DNA from: HGM04593 sp045634365
GTDB lineage: Bacteria; Bacteroidota; Bacteroidia; Bacteroidales; Bacteroidaceae
Direction: 5' to 3'
DNA length: 11,571 nucleotides
Assembly: GCA_045634365.1 (NCBI GenBank)
Contig: JAZRAC010000006.1
Location: 1 to 11,571, forward strand
The position numbers and the translations under genes were made by a program. Under the pieces are notes generated by a model that did not search any database, had not been told where the DNA came from, and saw only the letters and a program-made list of their open reading frames with translations. Positions within the stretch are counted from its first letter, which is position 1. Each line of letters opens with the position of its first letter. Positions 1 through 5,880 of this stretch are shown here, one piece after another.

Positions 1-650
1 ACACTCTGGACAATCTTCGTATAGGCGTCCCACATCTCTATGCAGTCCCCGCCGCACACCTCAAACTCGTTAAGGTCAAGTGCTGACTTATTGAAATTAC
101 CTGTTGCAAGTACGGGAGCATAGCCTTTAGCAAGGCAGTAATGCAGGGCACCGTTTGCGATTACATAGTTTTTAAGAGGATGTTCTATGAAGCGGTGAGT
201 TCCGTACAACTGTACATTGTCTATATACAGGTCACATCCTAAATAGTCTGCTATTCTCTGTGCCGCTCTCTTTTCATCGCCGTACGCCTTGTTTACGCCA
301 GCCGCGTGATAAAGATGCACTTTATACCCCATCCTCGCGTACAGGAACGCTACGGCCGCGCTGTCTTTGCCTCCAGACAATAAGACAGTCACCTCTTTAT
401 TATCGAGCCGGCAGGGGCTGGATTCCCCACTACCGGCTATCTCGATTTTGGGCAAATTCATATCTTTTATCTCGGGCAGTCTAAATATCATCAGCCTGGA
501 TTGTAGTATATCGCAGAGGTCACGGAAAGATTCATCGAGCCACAGGATATCATCGAACATATAGTCAGTATCGGACACATAGGCGTATAAGCCTTCGAGC
601 ATATTAAATATCCTGTTCTGGTTTCTGTAAAGATGTACTACTCTTTGCAT
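1..650 (-). CDS. PP-loop ATPase (adenine nucleotide alpha-hydrolase-like), C-terminus cut by the window edge
   Basis: The reading frame is open from an ATG at 650 to the left edge, giving 216 codons without a stop. The start is firm: GGAGG lies 8 bases upstream and a TAG directly precedes the ATG in frame. Residues 92-97 read SGGKDS, the PP-loop that binds ATP pyrophosphate in QueC, PAPS reductase, ThiI/TilS and related enzymes. It sits after a hydrophobic strand (VTVLL) and before a helix, as the fold requires. Residues 180-203 contain LATGNFNKSALD and two Cys (199, 203). An N-terminal extension of about 85 residues is not recognised. Known: these enzymes adenylate and activate a substrate, and phages use some of them in 7-deazaguanine or other base or RNA modification. 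The substrate here is not deducible. It overlaps the upstream gene by 13 bases, so it belongs to the same transcript. Confidence 0.85.
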   Translation of the reverse strand, partial: MQRVVHLYRNQNRIFNMLEGLYAYVSDTDYMFDDILWLDESFRDLCDILQSRLMIFRLPEIKDMNLPKIEIAGSGESSPCRLDNKEVTVLLSGGKDSAAVAFLYARMGYKVHLYHAAGVNKAYGDEKRAAQRIADYLGCDLYIDNVQLYGTHRFIEHPLKNYVIANGALHYCLAKGYAPVLATGNFNKSALDLNEFEVCGGDCIEMWDAYTKIVQS

Positions 651-904
651 CTAATATACCTCCGAAGCCATCTCATTATCCTTGCGATGTTCTTCTTTCT
701 TATCCTCAGGCTCTTATGATGCAGAGCGAGGTGTACTACCCTTTTATTGGTATAGTTCTCCAGCACAGCTCTCCATAACTTTGTTATAGACCGTGCGACA
801 GTCTTGACCATTTCCCAAATAGCATTGAAAACTCTGGTAATAACCTCAGCAAGTTGTTCTATGGCTTCAATTTGAGCCTCGGTCAGTATCTTGGTATTCT
901 CCAC
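638..904 (-). CDS. Small basic helical protein of unknown function
   Basis: Eighty-eight residues from a GTG at 904. This start is preferred over the TTG at 919 because GGAGG lies 8 bases before the GTG, whereas the TTG has no usable site. The first half (about residues 1-45) is predicted helical, alternating acidic and hydrophobic residues with Trp. The last 40 residues are very basic, rich in Arg, Lys and His (HLALHHKSLRIRKKN and a final WLRRYIR), which suggests nucleic-acid binding. I do not recognise a named family, although a short acidic helix followed by a basic tail of this kind is common in Clostridia phages. Its 5' end overlaps the 3' end of the mini zinc protein gene (38 bases) in another frame, and its 3' end overlaps the PP-loop gene, so translation is probably coupled. 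Confidence 0.7.
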   Translation of the reverse strand: MENTKILTEAQIEAIEQLAEVITRVFNAIWEMVKTVARSITKLWRAVLENYTNKRVVHLALHHKSLRIRKKNIARIMRWLRRYIRCKE

Positions 905-1046
905 TTTTCCCACCTCCAAATAAAGGATTTCTTTTCTCGGTCTGCATCTTATGCCAGCAGACGGGGCCGAAGCCCCGCTCTCTGGCGTAATCTGTGGTTA
1001 ACTTTCGTCCGCATCTCTTGCAGACTGGATATACTTTCTTTTCCAT
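867..1046 (-). CDS. Mini zinc-binding protein, DUF6011-like
   Basis: A 59-residue frame starting at the ATG at 1046, with GGGGAT about 6 bases upstream inside the end of the delta-subunit gene. Cys9 and Cys12 (CKRCG) and Cys30 with His32 (GPVCWH) form a compact zinc knuckle with the pattern CxxCGRxL...R..GFGPxC, which I recognise as the DUF6011 type found as a tiny domain in many phage proteins. After residue 34 the sequence is Gly/Ser-rich and its last 38 bases overlap the next gene, so the tail is probably unstructured. Four bases separate it from the stop of the delta gene. Function is unknown; a nucleic-acid or protein-binding adaptor is plausible. A longer protein in this window (10644-11231) carries the same knuckle. 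Confidence 0.75.
   Translation of the reverse strand: MEKKVYPVCKRCGRKLTTDYARERGFGPVCWHKMQTEKRNPLFGGGKSGEYQDTDRGSN
962..977 (-). other. GC-rich RNA hairpin with UUCG tetraloop inside the DUF6011-like gene
   Basis: On the coding strand CGGGGC-TTCG-GCCCCG forms a perfect 6-bp GC stem closed by a C(UUCG)G tetraloop, one of the most stable RNA hairpins. It encodes the R-G-F-G-P part of the zinc knuckle. No T-run follows, so it is not an intrinsic terminator; it could slow ribosomes or block exonucleases. Confidence 0.5.
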
Positions 1047-1050
1047 AATA

Positions 1051-1992
1051 TTATCCCCAATAGTTTGCTAAAATGTATGGCATTGCCATCGATTCTTCTA
1101 TGGCACCCGTCTTGATGCCCTTTTCGGTATCTCTTACAAGTCGCATAAGGTAGATTAAGTCACCGATTGAGTTCTTACCTTTCCTCTCACTTGCCAGCTT
1201 CACTTGAAATGGGGTAAGCCCGGTTGCTTCTGTAATCTTGCCGTCGCCCTTGAATGACTGCACCTGCAATAACTGTTTGGTACTGTTGTAGAGGTTTGAC
1301 AATAGAACCATCGTTGCTTCGCCAAACTCATAACTTGACCTAAGCAATTCGAAGGCAAGTGCTTTCTTTCCCTTCAAGACAGCATCTACAAAGTCGAATA
1401 CTGCATCCTTAGGTGGCTGAAAGATTGCTCCCGCACTCATAAGCGCACGGAATGCCACTTCGTGAGATGCGCCTACGGTTACTGCATATCTCTTTATCTT
1501 GTCGACCTCGAGCATTATTCGGCTATAATCGTACTCGCAAACTTCCATCAGTTTAGCGTATGACTCGTTGTGAAGGATTACGTCTTTCTGGATATACTTC
1601 ACCAGAATTTCGGGTTTAATAGGCTGAAATTCTACGATGGAGTCTTGGTATGTCTTGTATACCTTGGAACGCTTGTCGATGCTTGTATATATCAGTATGA
1701 GAGAAGCGCCGGAGAGCGTGTTTTTCTGCGTTATTTTGAGCGCAAAATCACTGTCTTGTATAAACTCTTTACAATCTCGTAAAATGTAAACAGAGCGATT
1801 TTTGAGCATAGCTCCTTTGTGCATTTTCTTTGCCAAATCGTCAATTCCATCTAATCTGGTAACTACTGCATCTTGTGCTTTCGCCATCTGCTTGATGTAG
1901 ATGTCCATAACTCCTACTTCGGGCCCGGTAAAGATATACACGGGCTCAAATTCTCGGGTTTTTATGTGGGCCTTGAGAGTCTGTAAATCCAT
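1051..1992 (-). CDS. holA: DNA polymerase III delta subunit-like protein (clamp-loader wrench)
   Basis: A 313-residue protein, close to the usual 330-340 of bacterial HolA. The N-terminus has the strand-turn of the family, VYIFTGPEVGVMDIYI (18-33), where delta proteins have LLYG-EE-. Middle signatures are VYILRDCKEF, LILIYTSIDKRSKVYK and CEYDYSRIMLEVDKIKRYA, the last matching the helical domain pattern of delta. The C-terminal collar region runs from VFDFVDAVLKGKKALAFELL through LLQVQ and GLTPFQVKLA, matching the HolA pattern in which a residue before the Y/F-Q-V-K element packs in the collar. Known role: delta opens the beta sliding clamp within the clamp loader. It lies two genes downstream of the delta'-like gene and three downstream of the gamma-like gene. 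The start ATG at 1992 has AGGAGG 9 bases upstream. No Walker motif is expected or seen. Confidence 0.85.
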   Translation of the reverse strand: MDLQTLKAHIKTREFEPVYIFTGPEVGVMDIYIKQMAKAQDAVVTRLDGIDDLAKKMHKGAMLKNRSVYILRDCKEFIQDSDFALKITQKNTLSGASLILIYTSIDKRSKVYKTYQDSIVEFQPIKPEILVKYIQKDVILHNESYAKLMEVCEYDYSRIMLEVDKIKRYAVTVGASHEVAFRALMSAGAIFQPPKDAVFDFVDAVLKGKKALAFELLRSSYEFGEATMVLLSNLYNSTKQLLQVQSFKGDGKITEATGLTPFQVKLASERKGKNSIGDLIYLMRLVRDTEKGIKTGAIEESMAMPYILANYWG

Positions 1993-2191
1993 TAGGCAAG
2001 TCCTCCTTCATACAACATTCACCAATTAACTGCATCAGTTTGTTTATGACCGTACCAAGCAATTTTACTTTTCTGGAACTGTCGTAATTGTAATCATACA
2101 CCCGTCTAAGGATGTTGAGAGCCTCGACCAGTTTTTCTGCATCGTAGGCATCAAAGAATAATCTCGGATTTCGTCCATTCGGGTGCGCCAT
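1946..2191 (-). CDS. Small protein between clamp-loader genes, function unknown
   Basis: Eighty-one residues starting at ATG 2191, one base after the delta' stop codon, with AAGGA about 11 bases upstream. Residues 15-60 form likely amphipathic helices (YDAEKLVEALNILRRVYDYN, then KVKLLGTVINKLMQLIGE), resembling a small helical adaptor. The last 15 codons overlap the start of the delta gene by 47 bases in another frame; the AGGAGG for delta lies inside this gene, so its translation is likely to influence delta output. Its fixed place between delta' and delta suggests a link to the clamp loader, but that is inference. No known domain is recognised. Confidence 0.75.
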   Translation of the reverse strand: MAHPNGRNPRLFFDAYDAEKLVEALNILRRVYDYNYDSSRKVKLLGTVINKLMQLIGECCMKEDLPNGFTDSQGPHKNPRI

Positions 2192-2192
2192 A

Positions 2193-3008
2193 CTACATCC
2201 ATTCCTTTCTTATGTCGAGAAGCCACATATCGAATGTGGATGCTTTATTGATGCCCGTTATTCTCAACTCTTGGAGATATTGAGAGGTAATCTTGATGCC
2301 GTCAGCATATCTATGTGGGTCTTCTCTCAAACGGGCAGAGCAGATGGTCATAAATGCTTTCCAGAACAACCTAAGGTCATACTTGTTTTCGTCGGTTTCC
2401 TTAAACTTAATCTTCTGGGCAATCTTGAATGAGTTGGCACCAGATACTACGGCAATATTATCTACGACCTTTTCTACATACTCATAGAATTCCGTAGGGC
2501 CCATTTCCATAAGCAGGTCAACTTCGCCCGGAGTTACGCAAAGGTCATCTACAATCTGTCTCTCCTCGGTATATGATGGGTAATTGTTCTTGTAATACTC
2601 ATCAATGTTATCCACAGTATACGAGTCCATATAGAACACTTGTCCTCTACTACGAACTGTATTGATGGTATTATTTAGGTCAGTAAGTGTCAGTATGATA
2701 TAGGCACTTTTAGGGGGTTCCTCTGTCACTTTCAGCAGAGCATTTTTAGCCGCAGGTGACATCTTATCAGCATCCGCAACTACATACACAATGGGTGCAG
2801 ATACTTTGTAGGCTTCTTGGATGAGAGTTCGCACATCATCTACCCCGACCCCACGCAAAGTATGGAATGCGCCGAGCTTGGTAGCTATGTGCTTACTCAT
2901 CAACTTCTTACCACTTCCCTCCGGCCCAACAAGGATGCTGAACCGGGGGAAAGTTTCATTTTCAATAAGGGTATCAATTTGCTTTCGCAGGTGATATTGT
3001 CCTATCAT
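2193..3008 (-). CDS. holB: DNA polymerase III delta' subunit-like AAA+ protein
   Basis: A 271-residue AAA+ clamp-loader subunit. Walker A is GPEGSGKK (28-35), with Lys in place of the usual final Thr/Ser. The Walker B position reads VVADADKM (76-83), where family members have DEADKM, so the catalytic acidic pair is altered. Then come LLKVTEEPP (91-99), a sensor-1 strand LTLTD (106-110) and RSRG (119-122), equivalent to the SRC motif that supplies the arginine finger. These features mark it as delta'-like rather than a second gamma: it likely stimulates ATP hydrolysis by its neighbour but is itself a poor ATPase. The C-terminal third is helical with no zinc module. ATG 3008 overlaps the gamma stop by 4 bases (ATGA), with AAGGAG upstream, so translation is coupled. 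Confidence 0.88.
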   Translation of the reverse strand: MIGQYHLRKQIDTLIENETFPRFSILVGPEGSGKKLMSKHIATKLGAFHTLRGVGVDDVRTLIQEAYKVSAPIVYVVADADKMSPAAKNALLKVTEEPPKSAYIILTLTDLNNTINTVRSRGQVFYMDSYTVDNIDEYYKNNYPSYTEERQIVDDLCVTPGEVDLLMEMGPTEFYEYVEKVVDNIAVVSGANSFKIAQKIKFKETDENKYDLRLFWKAFMTICSARLREDPHRYADGIKITSQYLQELRITGINKASTFDMWLLDIRKEWM

Positions 3009-4033
3009 CTATTATCAATCTCCTTTGTACGAAGGACAAGTACGGCTTCTATGACAGACTTGGGAGCAGTTTCCCACTTGATGTCTGCATTGAGTTTGAC
3101 CAGCGTATTGAGAAGTATGGTAAAATCGTCATAAGCGTGGTCATTATACTTATCCATTCGTTCTTTATGAATACTCGGTATCTCGATAAACTCAAATGTA
3201 CCTAAACACCCGTACTTGCACAGGTCGAGTACGAAGTTAGTGTAGGTCTTGATGAACTGTTTCAAGTCTTTACCCGAGCGGTGTACTTCCTCAACGGTCT
3301 TGATAACACAATCAACATCGTTGGTAATGATGCTATCAGTTAGGAAGAACATTGTATCATAGTCGGTAATACCGAGGGCGTCTACAACATTCTTTATGGT
3401 AAGGTCTCTATTATATGAGAGGCATTTATCCATCAATGTTATTGCATCTCTCATACCGCCATCGGCAAGTTTTGCGATATATTCAAGAGCCTCACGCTCG
3501 TAAAATTCAACATCCTCACTCTGGCAGATATAGTCAAGCCTGCTTACTACCGCTTCGTGACTAATTCTCTGGAAGTCATATCTCTGCACACGGGACAAGA
3601 TAGTCTTCGGTATCTTCTGCGGGTCAGTGGTGCAGAATATGAAAATGGACTTTGCGGGCGGTTCTTCAATCAACTTGAGGAATGCCTGCCATCCTGTATT
3701 ACTGATGGAATGGCACTCGTCAATGATGAAGATTTTGTACTCACTATCCAAGCTCTTTGTTTTAGCCTGCTGAATGATAGCACGGACATCTTCTACACCA
3801 CTATTGCTGGCCGCGTCCATCTCGATGGGGTTACCCTTGAACCCATTAATCTCGTTGGCGAATATTCTCGCACAGGTTGTCTTACCAGTTCCTGCGCCTC
3901 CGCAGAAGAGGTAAGCGTTCTTTACTTCTTCGCTCTCCAACTGCTGACGGAGAATTAATTTAATAGCACCCTGCTCGACTACCTCATCAAAGGTAGTCGG
4001 GCGGTACTTTACTGCTAATGATTTAATTGCCAC
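3005..4033 (-). CDS. dnaX: DNA polymerase III gamma/tau subunit-like clamp-loader ATPase
   Basis: A 342-residue AAA+ ATPase starting MAIKSLAVKYRPTTFDEVV, the classic DnaX opening. Walker A is GGAGTGKTT (45-53), Walker B IFIIDECHS (101-109), followed by LKLIEEPP (119-126), sensor-1 FCTTD (133-137) and SRV (147-149) in place of SRC. The four-Cys zinc module that bacterial DnaX carries just after Walker A is absent: Walker A leads within about 20 residues to MDAASNSGV. The protein also lacks the long tau C-terminus (contacts to helicase and polymerase), so it is a gamma-sized motor. Known role: ATP-driven loading of the sliding clamp. Translation starts at GTG 4033, directly after the preceding stop, with GAGGA 8 bases upstream. 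The delta' gene follows with a 4-base overlap. Confidence 0.93.
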   Translation of the reverse strand: MAIKSLAVKYRPTTFDEVVEQGAIKLILRQQLESEEVKNAYLFCGGAGTGKTTCARIFANEINGFKGNPIEMDAASNSGVEDVRAIIQQAKTKSLDSEYKIFIIDECHSISNTGWQAFLKLIEEPPAKSIFIFCTTDPQKIPKTILSRVQRYDFQRISHEAVVSRLDYICQSEDVEFYEREALEYIAKLADGGMRDAITLMDKCLSYNRDLTIKNVVDALGITDYDTMFFLTDSIITNDVDCVIKTVEEVHRSGKDLKQFIKTYTNFVLDLCKYGCLGTFEFIEIPSIHKERMDKYNDHAYDDFTILLNTLVKLNADIKWETAPKSVIEAVLVLRTKEIDNR

Positions 4034-4273
4034 TTATCGTGTCCTCGCTTCCCAATCAATATAATAACGAGCATAGGTAATCGGTTGCTCGTACCTATTC
4101 TTACCCTTAACTTCATCTGTAATTACAGGATAGTCCTTCTTGTGTCTAAGGTCATCAATTACTGCGGGTAGATTTGCTATGCCAAGATGCATAAGGGCTT
4201 CCGCTCTTGTAATACTGCCGTTTTCTACAATGTAACGGATAACTCTTTCAGCCTGTGTAGGTACTTTACGCAT
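4034..4273 (-). CDS. Winged-helix / HTH DNA-binding protein (HTH_39-like)
   Basis: Seventy-nine residues from ATG 4273, chosen because GAGGAGG lies 9 bases upstream; a TTG and an ATG a few codons earlier are too close to that site. Residues 7-45 match the phage helix-turn-helix pattern: QAERVIRYIVENGSITRAEA, then LMHLGIANLPAVIDDLRHK, with a following wing (YPVITDEVKGKNRYEQP) and a final aromatic strand. Such proteins are frequent next to phage replication genes and are thought to bind DNA; the target is unknown. It overlaps the coiled-coil gene upstream by 8 bases and abuts the gamma-like gene with no spacer, placing it at the head of the clamp-loader set. Confidence 0.82.
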   Translation of the reverse strand: MRKVPTQAERVIRYIVENGSITRAEALMHLGIANLPAVIDDLRHKKDYPVITDEVKGKNRYEQPITYARYYIDWEARTR

Positions 4274-4580
4274 CTTCATTATCCTCCTCAAGTCTCAAAT
4301 CAAAGTATTCCATAAGAGCATCAATAACTTCATAATTTTCGGTCTCGTAAATACTGTCCACGCAAATAGCACGTCCATAACAAGTCGAGCGAACACGAAT
4401 GTTGTCCCTAAACATATTGAGAAGGTCATAGGCATCACAGAGTTCTGCCTTAATGCGGTCGTACTCTTCACAGAGTTTCCTAAGCTCCTGCTCGTGGTTA
4501 GCCTCAACTACCTCAAGTTTACGTTCCAGTTCTTCACATCTGGCCACTACATACTGTTCTGCGGTCTTAAATTCAGCCAT
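4266..4580 (-). CDS. Coiled-coil protein of unknown function
   Basis: A 104-residue protein from ATG 4580 (AGGAG 7 bases upstream). Residues 1-50 are a likely coiled coil with heptad-type Leu/Ala/Val spacing and alternating Glu/Lys/Arg. The middle (58-72) has RVRSTCYGRAICVD, and the C-terminus is strongly acidic (LRLEEDNEDA). The gene overlaps both neighbours by 8 bases; the codons for its last acidic residues double as the ribosome binding site of the winged-helix gene. No family is recognised. Its position between the resolvase-like nuclease and the clamp-loader cassette suggests a role in DNA metabolism, but no motif shows this. Confidence 0.75.
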   Translation of the reverse strand: MAEFKTAEQYVVARCEELERKLEVVEANHEQELRKLCEEYDRIKAELCDAYDLLNMFRDNIRVRSTCYGRAICVDSIYETENYEVIDALMEYFDLRLEEDNEDA

Positions 4581-4923
4581 TTTCGTTCTCCTGTTCTAAA
4601 TATTCTTGTAGTTTCTGGAAGAGTCGTTGGTCTATAATGTATCTATCTACGCCATCGCCGAAGTCAAACACGACGGCAGAATAGTCTTTATGCATAGCGA
4701 ACGCCTCTTCCTCGTTTTTATCGAACCACTCTTTTTGTAGAGTGAATGATTTTCTGGGCTCTGTGCAGGTCTTACACTCGATGAGCCAATTCTTGGTAGT
4801 GACATCGCCCGCGGTAAAGCGAGGTGCTCCTGAATTAGAGGTCTGTCTACCCCCTATTGCCTTGGCTACTCGTCTCTCCTGCAAGTTACTGTAATACCTT
4901 GTACTTCTTCTATTTCTCGTCAT
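4573..4923 (-). CDS. PD-(D/E)XK nuclease, phage Holliday-junction-resolvase-like
   Basis: A 116-residue nuclease. Glu16 lies in the first helix (QERRVAKAIGGR), followed by a basic Ser/Asn/Gly loop (SNSGAPRF), Asp40 (GDV), Glu49-Cys-Lys51 (IECK) and Gln63 in FTLQKEW. This Glu...Asp...ExK spacing is that of small phage PD-(D/E)XK resolvases related to RecU/Hjc, enzymes that cleave branched DNA with Mg2+. The length fits. ATG 4923 overlaps the GIY-YIG gene by 14 bases; the nearest AGGAG is about 13 bases upstream and lies inside that gene, a rather long spacing. An N-terminal remnant of a related gene survives on the far side of the GIY-YIG gene (5767-5880), so this copy has probably been re-formed or imported with it. 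Confidence is high for the fold, lower for the substrate. Confidence 0.82.
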   Translation of the reverse strand: MTRNRRSTRYYSNLQERRVAKAIGGRQTSNSGAPRFTAGDVTTKNWLIECKTCTEPRKSFTLQKEWFDKNEEEAFAMHKDYSAVVFDFGDGVDRYIIDQRLFQKLQEYLEQENENG

Positions 4924-5701
4924 TGAATACCCAATGCTCCTTTCGTTTTATCTTGTATGCTTGACATTGACCTATGCCATATTCCTCACACACGACTTTA
5001 TAATTAACTCCGCTGTGCATCTTATGGTAAATCTCATAAACCTGTTCTTCTGTAAGTTTACTACGAGGATTACCTAAGCCTGACCGAGATTTACTCATTT
5101 TGGCTCTTGCATCATCACTAATTTTACGATTTTTAGCCGCAGTTCGTAATTTCTCACGGGTTTCGTCAGTAATAACGCGGTTGTGCATAATATCAGCCAA
5201 CTTCTTACGGGCTTCGGGAGACATCACCCGAGGTTTTCTCTCCTTGGGCCTATCTGCTTTACGCACATAACCAACTCCCCAACGATTATCTCTTATTCGT
5301 TGAAGTTCTTCCTCAGTATGTTTTCTTCCGAAGTTGCCATTCTTTTCTCCTGAACAGGCGACACTTATCTTTTTACGAACCTCCGCAGAAGCAGATACTC
5401 CAAATCCTATATTTGGGTTATCGAGAAAATTATATCCTTTGTTTCGATTGGTACAATCTAACAAATCAATGTAATGCTTTTCTCGGCTTCGTAAAATATC
5501 CTGGTCATATACTTCCTCTAACACAGAGAACTCAAAAAAGGTTTCACCATACATATTCCAAGCATTTTGCAAGTGAGTATTTGGATGTATTCCTCTTAAT
5601 AGGCCATCACGATGTTCCTTAAATCTGCGTTGCAGGTCAATAGAACTGCCCACATAAACTTTACCATCAACAAGATTTTTAATTTGATAAACGCCTTGCA
5701 T
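4910..5701 (-). CDS. GIY-YIG homing endonuclease with NUMOD3 repeats and C-terminal HTH
   Basis: A 263-residue free-standing homing endonuclease. The GIY-YIG pair appears as GVY (3-5) and VYVG (15-18). Arg25/Arg26 and His30 follow, and Glu74 (SREKHYIDLL) is the expected metal-binding Glu. Residues 117-133 (SGEKNGNFGRKHTEEE) are a NUMOD3 element. Three further NUMOD3-like repeats (EARKKLADI, ETREKLRTA, DARAKMSKS) follow to about residue 210, then an HTH (KLTEEQVYEIYHK ... YGIGQCQAYKIKRKEHW). Such proteins cut one strand or both at a specific site and spread into cognate alleles. The gene has its own promoter and a perfect GGAGG 7 bases from ATG 5701. It separates a nuclease-gene remnant from a full nuclease gene. 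There is no room for a group I intron around it. Confidence 0.93.
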   Translation of the reverse strand: MQGVYQIKNLVDGKVYVGSSIDLQRRFKEHRDGLLRGIHPNTHLQNAWNMYGETFFEFSVLEEVYDQDILRSREKHYIDLLDCTNRNKGYNFLDNPNIGFGVSASAEVRKKISVACSGEKNGNFGRKHTEEELQRIRDNRWGVGYVRKADRPKERKPRVMSPEARKKLADIMHNRVITDETREKLRTAAKNRKISDDARAKMSKSRSGLGNPRSKLTEEQVYEIYHKMHSGVNYKVVCEEYGIGQCQAYKIKRKEHWVFNDEK

Positions 5702-5731
5702 ATAAATTCCTCCGAATGATGTTGTATCTAT

Positions 5732-5760
5732 ATTTTACACTCTATTAGGAAGAAAGTCAA
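5732..5760 (-). promoter_or_regulatory. Sigma-A-type promoter of the GIY-YIG endonuclease gene
   Basis: On the minus strand TTGACT (5760-5755) is followed after exactly 17 bases by TAAAAT (5737-5732). Transcription would start near 5725, leaving a short leader with GGAGG before ATG 5701. It lies in the gap between the truncated nuclease remnant and the endonuclease gene, so the endonuclease brought or evolved its own expression signal. Confidence 0.75.
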
Positions 5761-5766
5761 TAGGTT

Positions 5767-5880
5767 TTACAAAATTTTACTGAACATCGTGGCGCCAGAG
5801 TTGGCAGTCTTTTTACCACCAACTGCTTTTGCCACTCTCTTCTCTTGGGCCGCACTATAAAATCTGGTGGGCCTCGGCAT
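5767..5880 (-). pseudogene. Truncated N-terminus of a PD-(D/E)XK resolvase-like gene
   Basis: Thirty-seven codons from ATG 5880 (its A is shared with the preceding TAA stop) to a TAA at 5767. Residues 5-35 align with residues 8-38 of the intact nuclease at 4573-4923 with 19 identities in 31, including Tyr/Ser, QE-RVAKA, GG, NSGA and Phe. Homology ends just before the codons for the catalytic GDV and ExK motifs; after FSK the frame reads only Ile-Leu-stop. The fragment therefore lacks Asp, Glu and Lys of the active site and cannot be a nuclease. The two copies differ at many codons, so this is not a recent tandem duplication. The likeliest reading is the 5' stub of an ancestral gene displaced when the homing endonuclease and a diverged nuclease copy moved in. 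The stub starts in step with the upstream operon. Confidence 0.8.

Noticed and set aside
905..919. TTG start at 919 for the small basic protein
   Set aside because: The GGAGG overlaps it and would then be within the coding region; the GTG at 904 has ideal spacing to that GGAGG.
4295..4507. Second minus-strand frame inside the coiled-coil gene
   Set aside because: No ribosome site, entirely nested in a gene with good start and stop signals, no coherent protein pattern.
4910..5766. Group I intron or intein carrying the GIY-YIG gene
   Set aside because: Only about 65 non-coding bases precede the endonuclease gene and none follow it, too few for an intron core. The flanking nuclease pieces both encode the N-terminus, so splicing would not restore one gene, and no intein splice motifs are seen.
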